Shown in pieces: positions 9,908 through 18,873 of a stretch of 64,000 nucleotides of DNA; position 1 is the first letter of the stretch, and every line of letters begins with the position of its first letter. The position numbers and the translations under genes are program-made. Source of the stretch: Taxillus chinensis (lineage: Eukaryota; Streptophyta; Magnoliopsida; Santalales; Loranthaceae); NCBI GenBank assembly GCA_023512835.1, contig CM042088.1, positions 62,001-126,000 of the forward strand, given 5' to 3'. Under the pieces are notes generated by a model. It made no database searches, was not told the DNA's origin, and saw nothing but the letters and a program-made list of their open reading frames with translations.

Positions 9908-11674
9908 TTATGGAGAAGATGATAGTAGTAATTTGAGTGATAATGTGACTTAAGAACTATAAGAAAAATCTAAGATGTAACAAATGCTCCTTATTAAACA
10001 GATAAGAATGCACTATGATAGTTTGGATTGTGGGAAACAACATAGAGAGTAGGCTAGACAATCGTGCTAAATCTTGGGTGAGCAAGAGAATATAATGGAT
10101 TGTAAAGGTTGATCTTGATCTTGGTTCAACGAGGTGCACAACACTTGGAAGTTCTTGTTCTCTCTTTTTCCGAAATCTTTTTAAAGATTTATCTTGATGT
10201 TTGTTTTAATCTCTTTTTCTTGTATTTTGTGTATTCCACACTTTTCCAGAACAAGACTAACTCCGCTCTTTGTCATTTTGTGTGAGAGAGATATATATTT
10301 TAAGTTTAGATTGCTGTGTGCCTAGTTATCCAACCGACAAACTAACTTCCCGCCACTGGATATGCGGGATGTTAGGGGATGGGTTGATCTGCTCTGATTT
10401 GTGGATCTGTTGCCCATGCTGCGCAGTTGCATGCCCATACTTGTGCAGTCGATCTTGGCCGTTCATCTATGGAAAGTGGTTGATCATAATTAATGTGGCA
10501 TTAATTGCACTCCAGCTGCTCGAGACGGCGCAAGCTTACTGTACAAACCCTAGCTGAAGACATCGTTAAGTGCGTATGCTCTAGGTTTTAAGTATGTCTT
10601 AAAGGCGGGTGCCTCGTAGGTTTGACGACTCGAAGGTTTTAGTTAGAGCCCATTGAGGTTGCGGAAGTTTACTTCAGGCTTTATAGTATTAATATCTGTG
10701 AGTCTACGACTCACATATTTTCGAGTCTTCGAGGCTAGAGTTCGAGTTAGATTAAGTCAGTTGTGTCACGCTATTAATTAACCGTCTGCGACTCTGCGAG
10801 TCTATGACTCTACGAGTCTGTGACTGTCCTATTGGATTTTAGAGTGACTTCTTCGAAGTGCACTTAATCTACCCGTTGTTATACCTGCGAGTCTTCGATC
10901 CTAGCTCTGCGGATCTACGACCCTCGGGTTTCTCAGTTTATTTTACTTGACTAAGTGGTTCTTCGACTCTGCGAGTCTTCGTCTTTACATTTCTTCCTTA
11001 GTCTTTCGCAGTTGCGTGTGCACTGAGTTTCCATTTCTATGAGTTTTCGACCCTTCAGCTGTAACTCTCTGCCTTTATGATCTTCGAGTCTGTGATATGT
11101 CTGACAGGTTCTTTAACATACATGTATCCCTTGAGTCTACGACTCTCGAGTTACAGATCCGTTTAAGTTGGTCGGTTTTTTTGGCTTCGACTCTTCGACC
11201 TTCGACCTACGAGTCTGCGAGTCCTGTTTTCTTAACAATATTTTAAGGCTGCGACTCTACGACCCTTGAGTCTACGAGTCTAGTAGTACTCTAAGTTCTG
11301 TTAAGTGACATGAGCGCTCTAGGAACTCTATGGTTCTACAGGCTTCGAGTCTTCGGATTATTTAAGTTTGATTACTGTTCTTTTATTCTTCGACTCTAAG
11401 AGTCTCTGAATTGAATCATCGCTTACAGTAACATTCTCTTTTTCGTACTGTGACTCTACGACCTTCGACCTGGGATCTACGAGTCGCATTGTGTTCTATC
11501 ACGAATATTCTTCGAGTCTCCAGACCATACGAGTCTACGAGCCTCTCGCCAATATGTCCTGTGACAGTTTTACTTCTACGAACTATGACTCTTCGAGTCT
11601 ACGACCTTCGGATCTTCGAGTCTCAAGACTTAGACTATATTTTGGCAGCTTCATCAAATCCTATATTTCCAACA
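9908..11674 (-). repeat. Element A 5' LTR, main part after element B
   Basis: Continues the LTR of A from the duplicated TTATG (9908-9912) to CCAACA at 11674, where the minus strand starts TGTTGGAAATATAGG, a typical copia LTR start. With the 2867-2980 fragment the LTR is about 1.9 kb. The outer 1 kb is built from short GAGTC/GACTC words; the inner part (9913-10560) is ordinary AT-rich sequence without genes. Confidence 0.75.
10600..11640. repeat. Degenerate short-word array (CGACTCTACGAGTCTTCGAG type) in A LTR
   Basis: About 1 kb in which CGACTC, CTACGA, GAGTCT, CTTCGA and ACCTTCGA recur every 10-30 bp on both strands without a fixed period. Many pairs are locally palindromic (GACTC...GAGTC). 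The same words fill the LTR of element D at about 56380-56960. It is not a tandem satellite, nor a CRISPR array. Confidence 0.75.
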
Positions 11675-12012
11675 TGGGACATGTGGTATTGTATGATCCT
11701 TGCCAAACACATGGCTTTGATACACGAAAGAAGAAGATAGTCCATGGTTTTTTAAGAAAAATGAAAGAAACACTTAGGAAAGAGGGGCTATCAACATCCA
11801 AATTCTCTCTCGTGCACTTCAATGAAATGGAGCTTCCCCAACAGTCTGACCAGTTCACCTATGGAATTTTTGTATATTATTATTTGATAGCTTTATTGCA
11901 GCATAAGGATACTTGGGCGCTTAGAGGGGAAACATCTGTTGAATCTGTAACGTGCCTTAGGAGTATGGTGGCACATGTTATCTTCTTTTATAGCTTACCC
12001 ACTCACAGGTAA
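11675..12012 (+). pseudogene. Ulp1-like cysteine protease C-terminal fragment at the 3' end of gypsy element F
   Basis: Immediately after the LTR of A, the plus strand reads GHVVLYDPCQTHGF and later PQQSDQFTYGIFVYYY, ending at 12012. This has the layout of the C48/Ulp1 peptidase C-terminus: strand with the catalytic Asp, then QQ.D.x.CGvFV. The expected catalytic Cys before Gly is Tyr, so the enzyme would be inactive. Element A is inserted at the 5' side, so the rest of the gene lies left of the window. Downstream is a PPT-like GAGGACA...GGTGTGGTGTGGGGG motif at the position that follows the pol stop in element H. The fragment therefore appears to sit inside F, upstream of its 3' untranslated region. 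A captured or neighbouring host gene is the alternative. Confidence 0.6.
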
Positions 12013-12256
12013 GTGTCTTCTTTCCCCTTCTACCATGCTCTGAGGACATAGCAAATTTTTAGGTGTGGTGTGGGGGGGGGGTGCCTTAAACCATTTGTTT
12101 TGATGTCCTTATTGTATAAGTGATTTGTTTTGTTTTAATTTGAGTGATTTGTTGTTGTGTTTGATTATTTGAGTGATGTGATTGTGTGTTTTGCATGTGA
12201 GTGGCATGGTTACAAGGTAAATAACTTTGGTTTTTAACTACGTTAGTATCATGTTG
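12013..12256 (+). other. Element F 3' untranslated region, first part, with internal purine tract
   Basis: Non-coding. At 12041-12085 lies GAGGACATAGCAAATTTTTAG followed by a GTGTGGTGTGGGGGGGG tract. Element H has GAGGACAATGCAAC...AAGTGTGGGGGAGGG just after its pol stop (43893-43936, minus strand). The stretch ends at the target of element C (TGTTG at 12252-12256). Confidence 0.6.
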
Positions 12257-13642
12257 TATTGGTCCCTTGGAGCCTAGAGGAGAGGGGGGGGGGTGAATAG
12301 GGTCTTATCGAAACTCTTGTCTAACTCTTTGGCACAACACCAATCTGGTTAAGAGATAGAATCAATACAGAAAATAACCAGATAGTGGAAGTATTTTGTT
12401 TTATTATCAAAATGACAAGTACAACAAAATGGAAGTAGCTTAAAGCTTAAAGAGCTTTTTGATCTACTTAACAACTCTCTAACACTCTGTTTACAATGTA
12501 CTCACACACTAGCCTCTATGATCTACTTAAGCTCTTGTACATTCACGCATACACACCTATACAAGGTTTACATTATATATATATATAACACATCCTTGAG
12601 AGATAGTCTTGGAACTTGTTGTTCTGGACTATGTGCACATTTACTGTTCCTCGGAATCTTCTCTGTTGCGGATGTGGAGCTCAATGTCTTGCGTTTGCGA
12701 AACATAAGTGCATTTGTGAGTTCCCAAGTTCAGTCTCAGTTGTGTCCACATATCTGGATGATCCACGTGTTAGATGTTTTAGGTTCTCAACGAGTTTGTC
12801 TTATATCGGGAAGCAGCGAGCTGGTGACTTTGAATGCGAAGAGATAAATTAAAGCAGCGTCTTCTTAAATCCGGTGTAAGGTTCCATACTCCGTGTTAAA
12901 CTAAGCTCGGATCCTTACTTCGTAACAATGATTGCTTACTCCGTATCAATTTAGTACTGGAATCCTTATTCTATATCAGCACTTCCTTACTCCATATAAA
13001 TGAGAAGGTCGGAGTGCTTAGTCCGCATCAGCGCTTCCTTACTCCGCATGAGTTAAAGGAACGGATGGCTTACTCCATATCAGCACATCCTTACTCCGCA
13101 AGAGTAATAGGTTTGGATTCCTTACTCCGCATCTAGTTTTCTTACTCAGTGCGAAATAAAGACTCGGGTCCTTATTCCGCATAAGTCATTCCTTACTCTG
13201 CATGTATAGAATACTCCGGATTTCTTATTCTGTGATTCTTTTCCTTAGTCAGCTTGAGTGGAAGACTTAGCCTTTTTGCTTTGTGATGACTATGACTTAC
13301 TCTGTACGACTTATAGACTAGGATTCTTACTCCGTATCTCTTGACTTAGTCCATTTAAAGTATTAGGCACAGATTTCTTAGTCCGTAGCTTTAACTCATT
13401 AGTCTGCATGTATGATCCTTATTCCATATAAAGTGAAGACTTGGTTATGTACCAAGTGTTTGACGACGCACACTCTCATCCGGATCAGGATTATGTATCC
13501 CGTCCTTAACTTTCCTCTCACGAGTGTAGGTCCGGATTAAGTTCATATCTTCTGCAATAACTCAAGGTGAAACAACACAAGTCTCAGATCAAATTACATA
13601 GGGTTTTATTTGCATTATCCAAATTCTGGGCTTGATCCAACA
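12257..13642 (-). repeat. Element C 3' LTR
   Basis: 1386 bp, matching 32180-33590 with visible substitutions and a few indels. The plus-strand start reads TATTGGTCCC against TGTTGGTCCC in the partner, so the terminal CA has mutated. A TA-repeat TATA box candidate is on the minus strand at about 12571-12589. The stretch 12870-13420 is filled with CCTTACTCCGCATC-type words. Confidence 0.9.
12870..13420. repeat. Degenerate CTTACTCCGCATC word array in C LTR
   Basis: Variants of CCTTACTCCGCATCAG, CTTACTCCGTATC and CTTAGTCCG recur every 20-40 bp. The 5' LTR has the same array at about 32820-33370. No strict period is seen. Elements A and D show the same architecture with a different vocabulary. 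Confidence 0.75.
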
Positions 13643-13785
13643 ATCTCCCCCAATTATGGATATGTCAAAACCCTTTGTAATCTGATTTGGTAAGCACAGC
13701 AAAAAGATAGCATACAGAATAGAAACCACATCCATTTTCACTAAGCAGCAACATAGTACAATTTAGCCTTCATACAAAATTTTCA

Positions 13786-15024
13786 CTAAGGTACATAAGG
13801 CTTATTATACATGAAGATCATAGTTGTTGCCTTCTCTCTAAGCTCCATTATCTGCTCCTTCGTGTAGGCTTGGATACTGCTCCAGCTTTTATCCACCTTT
13901 ATTATCGATTTGATGAACAAACAGACAAAGGCTCCGCAGCTATCTCCATCGGGTTGTTGAGGCACTTGCTTCTTGCCCCGGATCGTCGCCTTCAGCTTTT
14001 CAGATGGACCCAATGGAGTCAGGCCCCTTTCTTCATAAAGTCTAGATTGCTTTACTGCTTCCATCAGTCGAAGACGCAGTGGCTCCCATTGATTCCTTCT
14101 AACATTGTGCTCCACGATTTGATGGGAATCAAGTAGAATCAACTGCTTGGACGGAATTATAAAGACAACAAGCATGAAGTGCGGCGTCATAATCCGATAC
14201 GGAATGAGGATAGATGAGAGAGATTTCCAGGGTATGCTATCCTCAGCAGTTCCGTCAATAAAGGTCAGAATGCTGGCTACATCTGGAAGATAGCCCTTAT
14301 TCCAACAAGGCAAGATGTCAAACATGTTTCCGTCCTTGTACAGAGACGGATACAACCTCATCTCCATCTTAACAGCCAGAGAGAAGTTGTCTATGTCTTC
14401 CGTAGTAAACAGACCCATCTCAGAACGTAAGGTCTGAATATCTTGAGGTGAGAAAGGATACAAAACTGATAGACATCTTGTCTCGGCATTGGACACGGCA
14501 TATTTGGTCATCTCATTGAAAACACTTCCATCAACATGAAAAGGATCACAATCCGCATACGATGGGAGGAAGGTGTCAGCCGCGGATGGAGTTAGCGAAG
14601 GAGGAGTTGCACTAGAGGAGCTAGGCTGAGAGAAGCAGCTGCATTTAGGGATTGTAACTCCCAGAAGCAGTGAAGATGCAGGTCGCTTCTCAGCTCGAGC
14701 TAAGGAAGGGGCAGAAGGATCAGATGACACTTTCTCCCCCGGTTTGGCAGATCGCCGAGGCACGGGAGGAGGACGAGCCATTGTGTGCGCTAAGTCCGCA
14801 AAAGAGGTAGACAAGGAATGAACGGACGAGGCCACGAGATCCATCTTCTGCTCAATGGAGGTGGAAGAGTAAGTCAGGGCGGAGAGGAGTTGGGCGTCGA
14901 GAGTATCAACCTTGGTGGTGATGGCAGAAATTTGGGTGCTTTGGGCTTGGGCATGACGGTCCAGCTGGGCGGAGAGCACAACATCGAAGTGCACCGTGCC
15001 AAAGGAGGCACGTCCAAGCGCCAA
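13786..15024 (-). pseudogene. Ulp1-like (peptidase C48) domain protein, extra 3' ORF of element C
   Basis: 412 open residues. The N-terminal 150 are Ser/Ala/Pro-rich. The C-terminal 200 carry the Ulp1/SENP fold signature: PHFMLVVFII (His about 282), LILLDSHQ (Asp about 299, 17 residues after the His as in Ulp1), and VPQQPDGDSCGAFVCLF (Gln about 357, Cys about 363). All catalytic positions are present. Family members remove SUMO or related modifiers from proteins. The ORF is in the same sense as gag/pol, between RNase H and the 3' LTR, with a purine tract at 13643-13652 beyond its end. It was probably once the C-terminal part of one long protein beginning at 16497, now split by frameshifts. 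Whether it is expressed is unknown. Confidence 0.8.
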
Positions 15025-15072
15025 CTCCGGAGCTTTAAAGGACTCCCTTGCAGGAACAGGTGTAGGTGTGTG

Positions 15073-15771
15073 CTAAGTAGAGGGGTCAGCAGGAGTGGAG
15101 GGGACGTCAGCAGCAGTAGTAGAGGGGGCGTCCGGCGTAGCAGAGGCATCCGGAGCAACAGAGCCACTTTGACCAGAGAGGTCAACAACAGGGATGGCAG
15201 CAGCAGGAGAGGCGGGCCTAGCCTCGGCAGGGGAAGGAACCCGTGCGTCAGGGCTAGGTCTGGAGGGAACAGCAAAGAGAACGTCTGGAATATTGGCCGG
15301 TGTAAAGAAACCGTGATCCAAGTTCCAGACGATCATTTCCTCAGGCGACTTGGTATGACGTGCATAGAACACTTTAAGGTCGTTGTTAGGCACAGAGGCG
15401 GTGCAGGCCAGGCTAAAACGGAACCAGAGGTCCGTTATGGTGTCGGCGGGGAGATGGTCGAGGTAGTCTCGAGGTTGAGGAAGTGGAGGCAAAGGAGCTT
15501 CTGGAAGAGACTCCGGGACATCAGCGACTGCAGTGGCAACAGCAGCATCAACAATGGAAGTGGACGGAGTGGGGACATCTGTAGCAGAAGGGGCTGGGGA
15601 AACAGTCGGAGGTAAACTTGGTTGAGATGGGCCCGTAACCTTGGAGGGGTCAGCACGGGCGCTTTGCTGCGAGGCTCGAGAGATGGAGGGTGCAACAACG
15701 GACCGAATCCGAGAGGACCAGTGAGCAGAGCTGACTTCAGGGGCACGACTGTTGGAGGGGTCACCAACCAA
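15073..15771 (-). pseudogene. Pro/Ala/Ser-rich linker of the element C extra ORF
   Basis: 232 open residues dominated by Pro, Ala, Ser and Val (for example AEARPASPAAAIPV), low complexity and probably disordered. Near its middle is a more ordered stretch (PRDYLDHLPADTITDLWFRF). It lies between the N-terminal domain (15982-16497) and the Ulp1 domain and is best read as the connecting part of a frameshifted long protein. The gap 15772-15981 holds further coding-like sequence with stops. Confidence 0.5.
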
Positions 15772-15981
15772 ACTGCCTTGTTGTTACGAGGCGGGAAGAA
15801 GGCGGAGAGCAGCAGAAGGACGGTGTGCCATCAAGTTCCCATCAAGCGTAAGATGGCAGAGATAATAAGCCTAAGGGAGGGGGATAGCATCATATCGGGC
15901 GAAATGGACCGGATGCAGATGCCAGAAGACAATGCTGAGAATCCGCCCAAAGGAGTGATTCTTCAGACCATTCTTTAGTAA

Positions 15982-16497
15982 TTAGAACAAGAATGTCCCC
16001 CAGTCCATCAGGAGACCCTCAAAGACTCCGTACATAGCCAATAGAAGATTGTACTGGACGGAGTCCAGAGATGATGTACGAGCCAGTAGGCACCGGCTTA
16101 GTATGGTCGCCATACATCGATAGCGACATTGGAAGGACTTCACCTTGTATTCCTTCCCTTTATAGAAGCAGCCCATGGAAGTGGCCATTGCCTTAGCATC
16201 TGGGTGCTGAGGATCGTCGGGGGGAAGATTGAGAGCGGCACGGAGGACGGCGGGGGTGATTAGTATGGATTCACCCCGGATGTAGGAGATGATAGAGTTG
16301 GTGGTGCAATGGATCCGTTGGTAGAACTCAAGAATGTCGTCAATAAAAAGATCGACAGGGTTGGAAACCAGGTTCAGAATGTGGGAGGCTTGCAAAAGGG
16401 GGCATAGTTCGAAAAACCAAGCTGGAGGATCGGAAATTGCAGGCCAATCGACCAGATGGCCGGGGTTTATATGAGAAAGTGAGATCTTAGGTGCCAT
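15982..16497 (-). CDS. Putative plant transposon protein domain (Transposase_32-like), N-terminal part of the element C extra ORF
   Basis: 171 residues starting MAPKISLSH, with the ATG at 16497 about 110 bp downstream of a TATA box. The pattern VDLFIDDILEFYQRIH, then SYIRGESILITPAVLRAALNLP, resembles the 'putative plant transposon protein' domain (EFY..l, v.G..i..t...i...L.LP) often annotated in retrotransposon-rich plant genomes. I recognise this from motif shape only. No catalytic residues are known to me. The frame stops at 15982 and coding-like sequence continues in other frames, so the protein is probably truncated. Similar domain pairs (mobile-type domain plus Ulp1) occur in plant transposon-derived proteins. 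Confidence 0.55.
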   Translation of the reverse strand: MAPKISLSHINPGHLVDWPAISDPPAWFFELCPLLQASHILNLVSNPVDLFIDDILEFYQRIHCTTNSIISYIRGESILITPAVLRAALNLPPDDPQHPDAKAMATSMGCFYKGKEYKVKSFQCRYRCMATILSRCLLARTSSLDSVQYNLLLAMYGVFEGLLMDWGTFLF

Positions 16498-16640
16498 TTC
16501 GAGGTATAGAAAAGGGGAGGAATGAGGAAGGTGGGTCTAAGAGATCAGAAGAGCGACGAGGGTTTAGGGATTTGGAAATGTAAACTCGCGCTATGTGAAA
16601 ATTCAGTATATATAAGACTGAGTCCGTGGTTGCCAGCAGA
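16498..16640 (-). promoter_or_regulatory. Candidate internal promoter and leader of the element C extra ORF
   Basis: On the minus strand TTATATATA occurs at 16615-16607, about 110 bp before the ATG at 16497. Between them is a C/T-rich leader containing AATCCCTAAACCCTCG, the kind of pyrimidine-rich, telo-box-like leader common in plant genes. No upstream ATG is obvious. This suggests the extra ORF is transcribed separately from the genomic RNA; that is inference. Confidence 0.55.
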
Positions 16641-18105
16641 TCTTGGGATTAAGCGAGATAAATAGTGTTCCACTTGACAAGCTGATGTCATTTAACTTGA
16701 GATGGGAGCGCCTCTGTATTTAAAAATGACATGGAGGCCGTAGAATCAAGTACGTATGACAGATGTATGCCTTCTTCCGGAAATGTCTTGTCTCAAGACT
16801 TGCAATTGAAATAGCCCATCATTATTCCTCCTTAAAAACACGTGATAAGACTTGAGTATTTCAAGAGTCTGGAGGAAAGGAACCGACGATTATCCGGATT
16901 AAAAAGTAATCCGTAGAAGTAAATCCGGATGAGCAACAGAGTGTGTAAGAGAGAGAGAGTGATTCCTTTGGTGGCTTAAAGTCGAAGAAAGATGAAGTAC
17001 AACAACACTTCAAAGCCGTGACTTCAAACAAGATATGTCAGTGAAAATGCAAAGTGAATCGGAACCTATAGCTGCATGAAGATAAACGAAAAGGAACACA
17101 GAGCTTTGACAGGTTGGAATTAGTACGGATGTAAACAAATATGAAAAATTAGCATAATCCGAACTAATGAAAAAGGTAGAACTCATGCATAAAAAGTGAA
17201 TGCTAGACACATACAAACGAATGACTGAATCAACGGTGCTGAAAAATAAGCATATGTTTGATTAGAAACACATAGGTTCACATTGGTCAACATAGTGAAA
17301 CCATCATGCTGAACATTGTAGCCAAGATAAATGAACAATATATGAGTTACTCTCAATAAGATTCATGAGTGAGAATGGAAGAAAGAACACATGCCAGATG
17401 TTATCACTTGATTATCCGATTAAGATGTACAGTTGAAGAAAGAAAGAAAAACATCCAAACATGCCACAAAGCTGATTCAACAATGTATGTCCAGTCAGAT
17501 CCGAAAGTGAGTAGTAAGAGGGAGGAGCATCTGAGACATATTTGGGGTTATTATAGAAATAATAAATAAAGCTTTTGCTCCCCCGTAGATCGTGCAAGCC
17601 TCTTAGTGATTAACTCCCCCTCAGATAGATAGTCGAGAAAGAGGTCATGAGACATATAAGGGGCGTATTACTTGAGTAATTAATAAGCATTTTCTCCCCC
17701 CTTAGATCTTGCAATCCTCTCGATGACATTTCCAGCTAAATGATTTAAATTCTGAGAAGTATGTTGTCTATCCTTTTGAAACTTCACTTCAGAAGTTGAA
17801 CAGACTTCCACTGTGATTTCATCCACCAACATTCCGAGCTAACCCTTTTTATTTCTTCAACTAGACATGTTAATAGTGTAATCAAGATGAGACAGCATTG
17901 GAAATGAGGTGATACACGAAAATATGAATCATGAAATCCGAGGAAGAGTATACTCATATAGTGTTAATTATGTCAGCTTAACAACTTCAGCCAGGAAACA
18001 CAAGCATCCTCCCAAATTTAAAATATGAGAAAATGATCAGAAACATAATGCACGATACAAGTAAAGAAGATCTGCATGAAATACAGTAACTATCTAACCT
18101 TTACC
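16641..18105 (-). other. Element C spacer between RNase H and extra ORF, with three polypurine-tract-like repeats
   Basis: No coding sequence is seen. On the minus strand three purine tracts occur at 17578-17584, 17614-17621 and 17694-17701 (GGGGGAG type). The first and third lie in a roughly 45-bp direct repeat (GCTTTTGCTCCCCCGTAGAT versus GCATTTTCTCCCCCCTTAGA, then TGCAA.CCTCT). A fourth tract abuts the 3' LTR at 13643-13652. Multiple PPTs after pol are described for Sireviruses. The rest is AT-rich and unassigned. Confidence 0.6.
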
Positions 18106-18873
18106 TTAAGACGCAATGCATGTTCTGAGTGATATACAGTTGGAATGATATGCAGACAGGTCAAGCATACCTATTTTTAGGAGTAGTTCAGAAACTTTTA
18201 TATCTGGTAGGGGCTTGGTAAGTATATTTGTGAGTTGATCATCCGTAACAACATGTTCAAGAGATATATGCTTTTTGAGAACATGATCTCGGATGAAGTG
18301 ATACTTGACTTTAATGTGCTTAGTCTTTGAGTGCATAACTGGATTGTTGCTGATGGCAATCGCACTGGTATTATCGCAGTACAGTGGAACAGATATCATG
18401 TTGAACCCGTAGTCAGTAAGTTGACTTTGCATCCAGAGTAGTTGTGCACAACAACTCCGAACAGCTATATATTCCTCCTCAGTAGTATAAGTTGATACGG
18501 AATTCTGCTTCTTACTAAACCATGAAATCAATTTGCTTCCAAGGAATTGACAAGTACCACTAGTGCTCTTCCTGTCGATGCGACACCCGGCAAAATCAGC
18601 ATCTAAATATACGGATAAGGAGAATTTGGACTCCTTAGGGTACCGAACTCCCAAATTCACTGTCCTTTTTAAATACCGCAATATCCGTTTCACATGTAGC
18701 ATGTGTGACTTTTTGGGATTTGCCTAATATCTTGCGCAAATGCAAGTTGCAAACATTATATCCGGGTGACTTGCTATGAGATACAACAATGAACCAATCA
18801 TCCCTCTGTATTCAGTCACATTTACTGATTCTCCGTTAAGATCAGGATCAAGTTTGGCACCGCCGGCATGGGA
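18106..18873 (-). pseudogene. pol: Element C RT C-terminus and RNase H
   Basis: Continues the RT frame after element E (LDPDLNGES, EYRGMIGSLLYL, a stop, then RILRYLKRT). The RNase H follows: VYLDADFAGCRIDRKSTSG with the first catalytic Asp, TEEEYIAVRSCCAQ with the Glu, and LYCDNTSAIAI with the second Asp. DILTKPLP-like NILTKPLPDIK marks the end, and 198 residues are open. It degrades the RNA strand during reverse transcription. One stop lies near 18726. Confidence 0.9.

Larger units (their letters stand above)
1..11674 (-). mobile_element. Element A: Ty1/copia (Sirevirus-like) retrotransposon, 3' part outside window, split by element B
   Basis: Read on the minus strand the order is 5' LTR (11674 down to 2867), PBS, gag, protease/GAG-pre-integrase, start of integrase, then the window edge. 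Element B interrupts the 5' LTR at 2986-9907. The outer LTR end reads CCAACA at 11669-11674, so the element begins TGTTGG on the minus strand. The U5 end has the G-run followed by GTGAATAG (about 2891-2907) that Sirevirus/Maximus-type LTRs typically show as a C-run on their own strand. The likely TSD is TGGGA at 11675; its partner is off-window. Pro-IN gene order and the tRNA-Met PBS establish copia; the Sirevirus assignment is inference from gag and LTR-end features. Confidence 0.85.

Noticed and set aside
10600..11640. Spaced short repeats resembling a CRISPR array
   Set aside because: No constant repeat or spacer length, words occur on both strands, and the context is a plant retrotransposon LTR.
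12518..12847. 109-codon frame repeated near 32514-32779
   Set aside because: Lies in both LTRs of element C; frames differ by indels and have no recognisable domain.
14818..15615. 265-codon Gly/Arg-rich frame on the plus strand
   Set aside because: Antisense shadow of the Pro/Ala-rich linker of the element C extra ORF.
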